Below, piece by piece: positions 1-10,010 of a stretch of 64,000 bases of DNA. The notes beneath the pieces are model-generated. The model had not been told where the DNA came from and searched no databases. It saw nothing but the letters and a program-made list of their open reading frames with translations. Made by a program: the position numbers and the translations under genes. The number at the start of each line of letters is the position of its first letter. The stretch's first letter is position 1. The stretch comes from Narthecium ossifragum (Eukaryota > Streptophyta > Magnoliopsida > Dioscoreales > Nartheciaceae), in assembly GCA_963920575.1 (NCBI GenBank), contig OY986975.1:22661897-22725896 (forward strand), read 5' to 3'.

Positions 1-1610
1 ATACAGTTGTGTTCGGAAGAATTTGATCAAAGATGCAGAACAAGATTCTAAGCACACAAATTGTTTAGATAACGTACAAAAGAAAGAAAAAAAAGAAGAT
101 TGTTTGGAACTAAGTCAGCTATAAATATATATAAACATGGATGTTTCAAGTTAAAACTCTTCTTGAACTGTTTATTAGATGAGAAACTGGCAATAATGGA
201 GGTGGACGGATGACTGTGAGTGAGTTGCGCACAATAATTGGAGATAACAGCAGAAGCTGATAACTTTGTAATGAAAACCAAGCAAAATAGCGATTGTTTT
301 TGGCTTGTGTGTGTGTGCGTGGGTGACATGCATTCAGATGGTATAAAGGAAATTAATCGACCACAATTATTCCCGGAATGACGTACTTTCTTATTTGCTT
401 ATGAGAAAGGTTATATTCATCCTAGACTTGATCATGGGCCTGAAAAGCCCGGCCCACCCAGCCGGATGTTGTTTGGGCTTGGGCAACAATACTTGCCCAT
501 GGACCGTGCTTGGTCAAAAGAATGCGCCCGGAATTTTAGCTAAAAGTCCTGTTTTATTCTTTACACGCGTTAGTGGGTGGGTTGGGCCCGAAACCCCGGG
601 CCAGGTTTGGGCCAGGTTTGGGTATGGTTTTTTGCTGCTAACCCAGATGAAAGTTCGGCCCAAGCTCAATTTTGATCAGTTCTAGTTCCATCGCCATACA
701 TTTTCCATAACATGATGTAAGTATATATGTTAATTCACCCTTTTATCAGCTTAATAAGTACGTCTTGGGACAATCAGTGATTTAATTTTCGTATAACTTA
801 CAAAACAGCAACTAGTATGAAAGATGATGACTCGATATATATGTTGTTTATGAATACAACACTACAATTACATAATCTTTAGCTGCGTACATGCATGAAT
901 GCTTCACCTAGTCACCTAGCTTCATAGTTGATTGATTAGAGATACTTGGATCACATAGTTTGTCTATATAAAGCTCACTACTTTCAATCAGCTCAAGTTA
1001 AGGCACGATCGCCACTCCATACGATGCGATCGATTAGCTTGCTGTAACGTACGTGCGATGGCATGGCTGGTGTACGTACATACATGCCAACTACCCAACA
1101 GCTCCTTCTAGAAAGTCAACTCATACATACACGAATACTATATTAAGCACAACGCACTGCTTTATAATAAATAGTTCCGGCCGCCATGCAGTAGGTCTCA
1201 TTGTGATCAAACGATTCCTTCTAAACTCAACTATCTCATACATGAACCTATTAACATGACTCTTATACGTGTCAACATGTCACCAAGTTCCAAGAAGCAA
1301 AGGTCTGGGGATCGATTCATTGATAATATATACCTGAACAGATAGACTGAAACCAGTAGAATATACACATGCATGCACCTCGCTGCTGTTGAGAGCTGAG
1401 GCAAGCTAGAAAGCATGTGAAATTGTCTCATATCCTTGCTTAAAATAGAATAGGTATATATCTCGAACCTAACTAATTTCGAATTTTTTAAAGTCGCCCG
1501 TATCCAATCAGGATCTTTTGGGCCCAATTAAAAAAGGTTTGATGAATTTTTTGCTGTTTTTGTACTCCCAAAAAGATTGCTTTTGACATTCGAACCTAAC
1601 TAATTTCGAA
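1..1610. other. Intergenic sequence with repeat relics
   Basis: No gene is supported. About 430-690 is GC-rich with many GGGCC/CCCGG words, like the subterminal parts of old hAT-type elements, but no paired ends or duplication were found. A segment of about 31 bp beginning TCGAACCTAACTAATTTCG occurs near 1462 and again near 1590, so about 128 bp may be tandemly duplicated. The second copy supplies the target site of the MULE that follows. Confidence 0.5.
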
Positions 1611-1619
1611 TTTTTTAAA

Positions 1620-2593
1620 GGGTGTGGCTATTCACGTCACTGTTTGTACTCAACACACCACGAAAATTATTTTTTATAAAAATAAAAAACAAAAACCCCA
1701 CTTTACCCCCTCTCCCTCTCTCCCGATGCTCACTCCGGCGATCTCTCTCCCGACTCCGGCGGCCTCTCTCTCTCATCCGGCCTCTCTCACGCCGGCGCCC
1801 TCTCTCTCTTTCTCTCCCCCGGCCTCCCTCTTCCCCCTCTCTCTCTCTCGCCTTCTCTCTCTCCCGACGGCCTCCCTCTCTCCCGCGGTCTCTCTCTCCC
1901 GGCGGCCTCCCTCCCTCTCTCTCGCTTCTCTCTCTCCCGCGGCCCCCTCTCTCTCTCTCTCTCTCGCGGCCGGCCGGCCTCCCTCCCTCCCTCTCGCGTT
2001 CTCTCTCTCTCTCCCGCGGCCCCCTCTCTCTCTCGCAGCCGGCCGGCCTCCCTCCCTCCCTCTCGCGTTCTCTCTCTCCCGCGGCCCCCTCTCTCTCTCT
2101 CTCTCGCGGTCGGCCGGCCTCCCTCCCTCCCTCTCGCTTCTCTCTCTCCCACGGCCCCCTCTCTCTCTCTCTCTCTCTCGCTTTCTCTCTCTCTCTCGCG
2201 GACGGCCGGCCTCCCTCCCTCTCTCTCGCTTCTCTCTCGCCGCCGGCCTCCCTCTTCCCTCTCTCTCCCATGGCCGGCCGACCTCCCTCTTCCCTCTCTC
2301 TCTCTCGCCTTCTCTCTCTCCCGCGGCTGGCGACGGCTGCCATGGTGGAGAGGTGGTGGAAGGTCTGCAGTGGCTGCCGGCGTGAAGAGGTGGTGGAGGG
2401 GCCACCGCCGGGGTGGAGAGGGAGGCCGGCTGGCCACGGGAGAGAGAGAACGCGAGAGGGAGAGAGGGCTGCCGGAGTGGTGGGGTGGGGGGGGTAGATG
2501 GTGAGGGTAGTTTAGGATTTTTGTTTTTTATTTTTATCAAAAACATTTTTTGTGGTGTGTTGAGTCCAATTCGTTGTGCGGATAGCCACACCC
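1620..2593. mobile_element. Non-autonomous MULE with long TIRs and minisatellite core
   Basis: The ends are inverted repeats of about 80 bp. The left begins GGGTGTGGCTATTCACGTCA, and the right, reverse-complemented, begins GGGTGTGGCTATCCGCACAA. Both arms also share ACTCAACACACCAC and an A/T-rich stretch. The element is bordered by a perfect 9-bp direct repeat TTTTTTAAA (1611-1619 and 2594-2602), the target-site size of Mutator-like elements. The core carries no transposase. It is CT-rich on the left, with CGGCCGGCCTCCCTCC recurring every ~70-90 bp, and becomes GA-rich near the right end. Long open frames across it encode only Arg/Glu or Ser/Leu/Pro repeats and are not genes. Confidence 0.9.
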
Positions 2594-2602
2594 TTTTTTA
2601 AA

Positions 2603-3380
2603 CCCCTCCACACTTTTCTTCCCATATTACCCTTTGGAGGATGTGTGGGCTTTGTCATGCCACGTCATGGTTATGATGGCTGCTACATGAATCCCATACA
2701 GGGCCTACTTATGTAAATATAATAATGATATTTTTTGTAATATATATTGTTAAACTAATATATTTTTACATGATGGATCAATCATGATACGACACGTGGC
2801 CGAGGGTTGGGGGTAATATATTAATACTATTATTTAGTACACTACGTGCAGATAAATTCTTTACATGTGCAAACATATTTTTATGCATACAAACACACAC
2901 GTAAAAATTTTTACACGTTCATAAAATGATTTGTACGTGAAAACATTTTTATAAGCATAGGAAAACAAATGCACACAAAAACCTATTACTACATGCGTGA
3001 AAATTTTTTATGCGTAGTAAAATTTATTATGTGCCTAGAAATATTATCCAATGTCTAGCATATTATATAACATTATTAATATATTAATAGTGGGCTCACA
3101 TGGCATGAATTATCATGATTAGTCAATATCATGTTAAAAAAATATTATTTTAATAAAATAAAGTGGTAGTATTAAGTGAAATGGAAATAAATAAGTAATG
3201 ATTATTAAAAAAAAATGTTTGAGAATAAGTACGAGCACAAGGGTACCAAACGAGGGGTATTACTCTTTAAAAAAAAAGGGTATTATTTTACAAGAAAACA
3301 GGCCCTGCTGTCATAGATTTCCAGGAGGATCAGCAGGGTCATTTTGGTAAAAAAAATCGTGACGAGTATCATAAGATAAT
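2603..3380. other. AT-rich intergenic sequence
   Basis: No gene is seen. Between about 2830 and 3060 short motifs of the type TTTACACGTNCAAAAAT and TTTTTATGCATA recur imperfectly, giving a degenerate repeat. No element boundaries could be drawn. Confidence 0.4.
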
Positions 3381-4454
3381 GAGTGATTTTATATGCATCA
3401 CTATGACATATAAATGCACCACATTTTATATGAAATGCCTAAATTGCTCTTATACATTGTAGTGGTGCTGGCCAGGCGACGCCGAACGGGAGGAGAGAGA
3501 GAGAGCGGACGAGAGAGAGAGAACGAGAGAGAGGGAAGAGAGAACGGAAGAGAGAGACCACGAGCGGGGGTGGGTCATAGGGGTGCTAGCTCGGACGACG
3601 GGGGGTGGAGGAGATGCATGCTGGAGGTCGTGTGATGATGTAGGGATCTCGAGGGAGGTCGGAACGGTGTCGGGATGGAGGAGAGGAGCCGCGGGTGGAA
3701 CGGTGTCGGGCTGGAGGTCGAGGGAGGTCAGAACGGCGTCGGGTGGGAGGTCATCGGGACGGTGTCGAGCGGGAGGTCATTGGGATGGCGTCGGGCTGAA
3801 GGTCGTCGGGATGGCGTCGGGCTGGAGGTCGTCGGGACGCAAGGATGTCTCCCGTCTCTCTTCCTTCTATGTCATTCTCTCTCCTCTCTCTCTCTCTCTC
3901 CCTCTTCCTCTCGTCCGCTCTCTCTCTCTCTCGCCCTTCGTCGCTCGGCCTTGCCGACCACCGCAGCCCACCCCCCCAGCCCTCCTCTCGCTCGGCCTCT
4001 CTCTCTCTCTCTCTCCCGTTCTCTCTCCCTCTCGGCCGCTCTCTCTCTCGCCCTCCGCCACTCTGCCTTGTCGACCGCCGCAACCCACCCTTCCGCAGGT
4101 GCCCAACACCACCACGAGAGAGATGAAGAAGGGTATTTTCGATATTTTTTAAAAAAAATAGTGGTGCACATATAGATTAGGGTTAATATCATTTTGGTAC
4201 CCTCTAGTTTCACGAATTCTCAATTTGATCCCCATATTTTAAAACGTATCAAAACGAGGTCTGTAGTTACCAAACTTTTCAATTTGATGCCAAGTATGTA
4301 ACGGCTGTTTACTGATTTAACGCCAAACCGGGCCACGTGACCTCACGTGACCGGTTTTGCGCGATCTCCCGCTAGTGAAGGCGGTTTTACTCTTCTCCCG
4401 CAGATCTCTCTCTCCGTCTTCTTTCTTTAGATCCATTCCATCAGTCTCAGAAGG

Positions 4455-4541
4455 ATGAGTGAGGGAACGGCGACCTGCTTCGACATCATCTTGGCCATCA
4501 TCCTCCCACCCCTTGGGGTCTTCCTCAAGTTCGGATGCCAG
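4455..4541 (+). pseudogene. Captured first exon of an RCI2/LTI6 (PMP3) gene
   Basis: The 29 codons read MSEGTATCFDIILAIILPPL and continue GVFLKFGCQ. This matches the N-terminus and first membrane helix of the small two-helix PMP3/RCI2/LTI6 proteins of the plasma membrane. The exon ends at CAG|GTCCTC, where these genes usually have an intron. The second exon, encoding the other helix, is not present downstream. The 5' leader with CT-rich sequence seems to have been captured too, so a transcript could start here. By itself it encodes only half a protein and is best treated as a gene fragment inside the Pack-MULE. Confidence 0.8.
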
Positions 4542-5065
4542 GTCCTCTCTCCCGCCTCCACTCCACTCTCCTCTAGCTCTAGAGTTTCCGATCGATTTCC
4601 TTGGCTTCGAGTTTTTAACTCGATCTAGTTAGTGAGATTGATTTTCCTCTTCTAAAACCAAACTTGATTTCGATCTTTTCCTCAACGATTCCTTCTTCTT
4701 TTGAGTTTTTCTGTGTGTTAATACGCTCGTACGTAGTAGATGTTTTCTTGAGGTTTAGAACCAGTTATCCGTGAGGTTTTTACTCAACTGGTCTTATTCC
4801 TCTGTTTTCTTGAGGTGGCGACGAGAACCGACGGAAGCTTGACGGGCCACGTCGATGGTGAAGACGAGGGTGACCGGCGGTGAAGAGAGAGATCGACGAC
4901 GATGAGAACTCCCTCAAGATCATCTTCTTCTCATTTCCTCTGTTTCTTTTTTGTTCTTTTTTGTTTGCTTCAAGGCTTGGCCGGTTTGAGAACTCCCTCA
5001 AGATCATCATCTTCTTCTTCATCATCATTCCCTTCAAGTTTCAGTAGTCTTCTTTCTCCAATCAA

Positions 5066-5500
5066 TCACACCCCCTGATAAGTCTGGGCATCTCCGTACC
5101 GGCTCGACCAGATGGCGTCAATGGCATCTTGCAAACCATCGCCAGCGAATAGATTGGTATACACCGACAAGCAGGTCTCCAAGACCTCCTACAGGAGGCG
5201 ACTACCGTTGCTAGTTTTGAGCAACTCATTAGCGATCTTGGCCCTGGTGCTCGTGGCGTTGACCATCGCCAGCAACGCGGCGGCGCCGGCCAGCTCTTTG
5301 ACGTTGACGGAGGGATCGCCAATGTCGGGGAAGACCTGCAGCGACGTGACGCAGAAGTCGTAGTTCACGCTGGGGGATCTGTTTGCCGAGTCTTTGCATG
5401 TTTTATGGAGGAGGTCGTCATCGGCGGCGGCAAAGGAAACTCTGGAGTGGAGGACCGTGGCGGCGGCGAAGAGCAATGGGAGGAAGATGGTGGACCTCAT
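5066..5500 (-). pseudogene. Captured plant invertase/pectin methylesterase inhibitor fragment
   Basis: The reading frame starts MRSTIFLPLLFAAATVLHSR, a typical secretion signal. It continues into a PMEI domain with LLHKTCKDS and NYDFCVTSL, which hold the first cysteine pair of the four-helix bundle, and a region rich in A and N-K/T. A TAG at 5189-5191 interrupts it after 103 residues. The same frame then continues for about 41 codons with EVLETCLSVYTN and a GDAQTY motif to a TGA at 5066. Intact family members are about 170-200 aa, so the C-terminal helix is missing as well. Intact proteins are secreted and inhibit invertase or pectin methylesterase; this copy is broken. It lies antisense to the RCI2 fragment. 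Confidence 0.8.
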
Positions 5501-5962
5501 TGTCTCAATTGGAAGAGGCTTTGGATTGATAGAGGAACATGCAAGCTAGTCTCTAGCTATCTAATTGTTTCAGTACTTTATATATATATATATCAGGAGA
5601 GAAGTTATCAGGAAAGCAGTCTTCTTTCTCGGAAACAATAAGCTCTGTGGGGGTGATCCAAAGTTGCAGCCGCCACCGGAGGAGGAGGAAGAGTCACCGG
5701 AGAAGGAGGAGGAGGAGTCGCTGGGTTTTGAAGTGAGATGGGAAAATGGTGATCACGTGTGAGCACGTGATCATTTTCCCGTTAACTAAACTAACACCGT
5801 CATCGCCACAGGTCTAAAATGAATAGTTTTGTAACTACAGGGTCCGTTGTGACTAGTTTTGAAACAGAGGGTGTAAAATGAAAAATGCTGAAACTAGAGG
5901 GTACCAAAATGAAATTAACCCTATAGATTATGGTGGTGCATATATAACGACCCTAAAATAAA

Positions 5963-6300
5963 TCCGTGACTATGAGACCATGTGGATGTGTGCATGTATG
6001 ATTGTATGTCAACTGGTTACCATGTTGCCGTTCCTCCGGAGTGTGTTTTGTTTGGCACCTGGAGGACGGTCGACTGACGCTGGATCATGTTTTATAGTCC
6101 GCTCGCCGTTTCATGCTTGCTCAACTCATAAAAAAAAAAACTGGTTACCATGTTCCTAATTATTATAATTCCACTTGCTAGCTCTCGTTTCATGGGGCCA
6201 TTCCTCGGTCATATATATGGTACTGTTCTATGTGTCTCGACTGACTCTCGACTTATTAATGAGGTGATTGAGGCCATGGATTAAGAGATCTTTAATCAAC
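5963..6300. other. Intergenic sequence containing a SINE-like insertion
   Basis: The only structured feature is the insertion described at 6027-6138. The remainder is unassigned, and no coding sequence is supported. Confidence 0.4.
6027..6138 (+). mobile_element. Short SINE-like retroinsertion with target duplication
   Basis: A body of about 100 bp ends in GCTCAACTCAT and an A-tract. It is flanked by a perfect 16-bp direct repeat AACTGGTTACCATGTT (6011-6026 and 6139-6154). A 3' A-tail with a long variable target duplication is the mark of LINE-mobilised retroinsertion. A similar 3' end occurs in the insertion near 8258-8325. The body is short and no clear pol III A and B boxes were found, so the family cannot be named. 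Confidence 0.65.
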
Positions 6301-6977
6301 CTTATAAGGAGCAATAAGGGTTAACCTGCATTAATTCATATTTCCTAAGTTTCTTTATATATATTCTCTAAGTTTGCTTTTTATAAACATGCATTAATTC
6401 ATATCAACCTAAGTTCTATTAATATTATCTTATACAATATGCAAAGACTTATATTTATTTTATATATCCTAAGTTAGACTTATAATATTTTATTGGCTAT
6501 GTTTTATGGTGGCAGTGAACAAAAAGCTATGACCAACCTTCGAACCCTGGACCACCTACGGGTCAACACAGCCGTCTAACCAGACAACCTACATGGAATT
6601 TGTTAAAATTTTATATTAACAATAACTAAAAACGGCACAGGGTACTAGTCAATCTTATAAGGAGCAGTTTCGATTAACCTGCATTAATTCATATTCCCTA
6701 AGTTTCTTTATATATATTCCCTAAGTTTGCTTTATATAAAGCTGCATTGATTCATATCAACCTAAGTTCTATTAATATTATCTTATGCTAAGACTTATAT
6801 TATTATTTTATATACCCTAAGTTTTATTGGCTATGTTTTATGGTGGCAGTGAACAAAAAGCTATGATCAACCTTCGAACCCTGAACCACCTACGGGTCAA
6901 CACAACCATCTAACCAAACAAACTACAAGGAGTTTGTTAAAATTTTATATTAACAATAACTAAAAACTGTGACAGGG
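6301..6977. repeat. Tandem duplication of about 350 bp
   Basis: The segment beginning CTTATAAGGAGCA at 6301 recurs at 6654 with the same order of landmarks: GTTAACCTGCATTAATTCAT-like, TTGGCTATGTTTTATGGTGG, CACCTACGGGTCAACACA, and TTTTATATTAACAATAACTA. Each copy contains on the minus strand TGGTTAGACGG (A-box-like) and GGGTTCGAAGG (partial B-box-like) about 35 bp apart. This suggests an old tRNA-derived SINE inside the unit. The B-box-like motif lacks the final conserved C, so I do not call a tRNA. Confidence 0.75.
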
Positions 6978-7137
6978 GCACATGTGAGTATTAGTTCTTT
7001 AATAGAAGAGAGAAAAATATAGGACATGCATCGAAATTAAACTGAAAAAAAAAAATCATCGGCATAAGGAGCCTGCTGCGAATCTTCTGGTATAAAAACA
7101 ATATTCTTCTAGGAGCGTGTACGAGACAATCTTCTTA

Positions 7138-7657
7138 GGGCCTGTTTGGTTCTGTGAATCAGGGTGCATCGCATCGTGCGATGCACCCTAATTCACCAAT
7201 CCCCTGTTTGGTTTGCACCCTGCATCGCGCGATGCACCCTGAAGCACCAATCCTCTGTTTGGTTCGCAGGGTGCATCGCGCGACGCATGCATCACACGAT
7301 GCATTTTCAGCTGATTTCGTGTATCGTATGAAACGGTCAAAATGAGTGTTTCATATGATGCACCCTCGCGCGAGCTCTTCACCGGCGAACCCGGCACTGG
7401 CCCAAAGGCAAACCAAACATAATATAATATAATTTTAACTTTATTGCATCATTATGTGAACTTTATATGAATTATATATATATATATATTATTAAGATAT
7501 AATATATATTATTCATATGATGCTCACATAATGATGCAATGAAGTTAAATTTTAATATATATAACATTAAAATATCATATAATATATATTAAAATTTAAC
7601 TTCATTGCATCATTATTTGAACATTATATGAATAATATATATATTATATATATATCT

Positions 7658-7712
<55 letters not shown>

Positions 7713-8079
7713 CATATAAAGTTCACATACCGATGCAATGAAGTTAAATTTTAATATATATATATATAATATTAAAATATCATATAATATATATTAAAAT
7801 ATCATATAATGTATATTAAAATTTTAATATATATTAAAATTTAACTTTATTGCATCATTATATGAAAATTATATGAATAATATATATATATATATATTAT
7901 TTTAATATAAATATTATATAAATAATGTTGCATCATATGATCCAAAAGGCAAACCAAACACCAGCATTAGATGGCCGATGCATGCATCCCACGATGCATG
8001 CGTCCGACGATGCATGCATCCCACGATACATGCGTCACACGATGCATGCATCCCACGATTCAAGCAACCAAACACCCCC
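7138..8079. mobile_element. Tourist-like (PIF/Harbinger) MITE with AT-rich core
   Basis: It starts GGGCCTGTTTGGTTCTGTGA and ends CAACCAAACACCCCC, giving near-complementary ends. Both borders have TTA (7135-7137 and 8080-8082), the PIF/Harbinger target. Next to each end are arrays of GCATCG(C/T)GCGATGCACCCT or CGATGCATGCATCCCA palindromic words. The middle (about 7420-7930) is almost pure A/T, with repeated ATATTAAAATTTAACTTCAT inverted copies and an (AT)n run. No protein is encoded. Confidence 0.82.
7660..7708. repeat. (AT)n microsatellite
   Basis: An uninterrupted alternating A/T run lies inside the AT-rich core of the Tourist-like element. It is likely to vary in length between individuals. 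Confidence 0.9.
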
Positions 8080-8082
8080 TTA

Positions 8083-8954
8083 GTGATCTCATGTGCCCTA
8101 TTATACACAGTGTCACTTGTACGGCTGTACCAATCCTCGTTCGTTAAGCCTTAATATTTGTATAGACTTTAGAGAAGTCGTTTACCTTAATACCTTAATC
8201 ATTTATCTATCTTACTAGCTCCCGACTGCCAAGTGCCAACCAACTGAACTACTGGTTGATGGGCGGTCTGTCTCATATGTTGATTGTATTGCTAGTCATT
8301 GACTCAACTCATAAAAAGAAAAAAATGAACTACTAGTTAGGCCTTAATATTTGTATAGACTTTAGAGAAATCGTTTACCTTAATAATCATGTTATATATA
8401 TATCATCCTTATATAACATGGTGGTTATAAGTTAATCTTTGGTTGTCCTATCTGGCGTCCTATGTGGCAGGGTTTATCTTATGTGGCTGCTGATGTGGAG
8501 GGGGTAATAGTGGGGGGAGGGGGAGTTAGGGGGGGTTAGTGAGGAGTTATGAGAGAGGTGAGAGGAGAAGATGATTACCCTGCCATGTGGCAAGGAATAG
8601 GACTAGTATATATATATATATATATATAACATGAGTATTTAAACAAATATATATAATCGGGACAGATTCAGGTTGTTTTAAGTTTAAACCCAAACCCGTC
8701 CCAAATCCATATGAGTTTAACTTGACTTCCCCGTACTCATTCCAAACCCATTTAGGTTTATCCTAAACCAATACTATTAGGGGCGGGTTGGGATGGGAAC
8801 CCGCTTAACCCGAACCATTGCCGTCCTTGTCTCTAGCTAATAACCCAGGCTATACTCGCTGGCTAGTTGAAACTTGAAAGTTAAAACCCGAATCTTATAG
8901 GGCTAACGGATCATCCGCTACCGCGGTGAATAGTAGTATAGTTACTACAGTATA
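8083..8954. other. Intergenic sequence with duplicated segment and SINE-like insertion
   Basis: A 50-bp block starting GCCTTAATATTTGTATAGAC occurs near 8146 and again near 8340, on either side of the SINE-like insertion. About 8660-8830 is rich in AAACCC/GGGTTT words like a decayed hAT end. No gene is supported. Confidence 0.5.
8258..8325 (+). mobile_element. Second short SINE-like retroinsertion
   Basis: A 68-bp body ends GACTCAACTCATAAAAAGAA. It is bordered by TGAACTACTGGTT (8245-8257) and TGAACTACTAGTT (8326-8338), a 13-bp duplication with one mismatch. The 3' end CTCAACTCATAAAAA is shared with the insertion at 6027-6138. This points to one element family, with this copy shortened at the 5' side. 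Confidence 0.6.
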
Positions 8955-9243
8955 GTATTAAAAGGGATTTTTACATTCCGGTACCATGTACTTTCTCAGA
9001 AATGTACTTTGGTACCACCAAGTTTGGGATTTGCAATTTGATGTATCCAACTTACAATACCATGACAAATTGGTCCAGACCCCTGACGTCGTTATGAGAG
9101 CTGACGGTAAACTGGTCACGTGACCACCATCAGCCCATTTATCACCGGAGTGTCCCATACGCATGCAAACTACGACGCCTTCGCCACCTCTTCCTCAGCT
9201 TCTTTTTTGACCTCCTCCTTCCCTCCTCTTCTCCATCGCCACC

Positions 9244-9418
9244 ATGGATGCTGTCAACGAATGGGGCAACACCCATTGGGCACCATCGACCTCGAGATCC
9301 ACAACCTCACTGAGAAGGAGAAGCACCGTCAATGACAGGGCATCGAGCTCATCGCGTCCGAGAGCTTAACCTCCTTCACTGTCATCGAGGTTCACGGCAG
9401 CGCCCTCACCAACACCGG
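9244..9418 (+). pseudogene. Captured 5' fragment of serine hydroxymethyltransferase
   Basis: The frame opens MDAVNEWGNTHWA. After a one-base shift it continues GTIDLEIHNLTEKEKHRQ, stop, QGIELIASESLTSFTVIE and SALTN. This is the recognisable N-terminal part of cytosolic-type SHMT, the PLP enzyme that interconverts serine and glycine. The frameshift near 9275 and the TGA after KHRQ mean no enzyme can be made. The catalytic core and PLP lysine are absent, so this is only the first exon region, carried as Pack-MULE cargo. Confidence 0.82.
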
Positions 9419-9650
9419 CCAAGTAACAAGAAGATAGCAAATAAGGGAAGAACAAAAAGAAACAGAGAACAGAGGAAGCAGAGCAGAGAAGATAGCAAGA
9501 TCAGTTGCACCTCTCGGATCGCCACCGACCACCTCGCCCATCTCTCCACCTCACGGTGGCAACGAGCTCATCGACGACATCGAGAGACTGGGACTGTGCG
9601 GGCGTCGGTGGTGGTGTGATGGGGTTGGTAGCGCGGTGGTACGTCTGGCG

Positions 9651-10010
9651 GCTAGTGCGGGCATCGGGAGCTGGAGTGGCAGACCGTGGGCGAAGAGGAT
9701 GCCGCGAGGAGGGAAGAGGTGGAGAAGGGGAGCGGAGGCGAGGCCAGGGAGAGAGAGGGGGGCTAGACCTGCGTAGCGGCGGCAAGGAGTCGGCGCGGAG
9801 GGACGGCGGCGATGGTGAGGAGGGACGTCGGCTAGTGCGGGCGTCGGGAGCTGGAGTGGCGGGCCGTGGGCGAAGGGGATGCAACAAGGAGGGAAGAGGT
9901 GGAGAAGGGGAGTGGAGGCGAGGCCAGGGAGAGAGAGGGCTAGACATGTGTAGCGGCGGCAGGGAGTCGGCGTGGAGGGACGACGGCGATGGCGAGGAGG
10001 GACGACGGTG
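9651..10010. repeat. 180-bp GC-rich tandem duplication
   Basis: The unit beginning GCTAGTGCGGGC at 9651 repeats at 9831 with few differences, and a partial third copy of GCGAAGGGGATGCCGCGAGG follows after 10070. Open frames across it on both strands arise from the lack of stops in GC-rich repeats and show no known domain. Confidence 0.85.

Larger units (their letters stand above)
4180..5921. mobile_element. Pack-MULE carrying RCI2/LTI6 and PMEI fragments
   Basis: The inverted ends begin GGGTTAATATCATTTTGGTA on the left and, reverse-complemented, GGGTTAATTTCATTTTGGTA on the right, and both continue with CCCTCTAGTTTCA. A perfect 9-bp duplication TATAGATTA flanks the element (4171-4179 and 5922-5930). 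No transposase is present. The cargo is the first exon of an RCI2/LTI6-type gene on + and a pectinesterase/invertase-inhibitor gene fragment on -, facing each other. This is the structure known as Pack-MULE. It sits inside the right terminal repeat of the older element at 3381-5953, so it is the younger of the two. Confidence 0.88.
3381..5953. mobile_element. Older MULE-like element split by a nested Pack-MULE
   Basis: When the insertion at 4180-5921 and one copy of its duplication are set aside, the two ends of this segment pair as inverted repeats of about 46 bp. The left contains TTATATGCATCACTATGACA, and the right contains the complement of ATATATGCACCACCATAATC. Outside the ends are TAAGATAAT and TAAAATAAA, matching at 7 of 9 positions, as expected for an aged MULE duplication. 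The interior (about 3490-4120) switches from GA-rich to CT-rich low-complexity sequence and holds no believable gene. The exact ends are inferred. Confidence 0.6.

Noticed and set aside
1615..2591. Long open frames on both strands (up to 291 codons) in the CT/GA-rich region
   Set aside because: They consist of Arg/Glu/Gly or Ser/Leu/Pro repeats created by a minisatellite inside a MULE, occur in several frames at once, and have no domain.
3414..4213. Several 80-190 codon frames in low-complexity sequence
   Set aside because: Same cause as above: purine- or pyrimidine-rich tracts without stops inside a transposon.
6505..6610. Possible tRNA on the minus strand (TGGTTAGACGG and GGGTTCGAAGG)
   Set aside because: No acceptor-stem pairing or anticodon loop can be drawn and the B-box lacks the last conserved C; kept only as a SINE-like trace in the repeat.
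9120..9335. 71-codon frame on + before the SHMT fragment
   Set aside because: It runs through the terminal repeat of the Pack-MULE and reads only part of the SHMT fragment in its later portion; not an independent gene.
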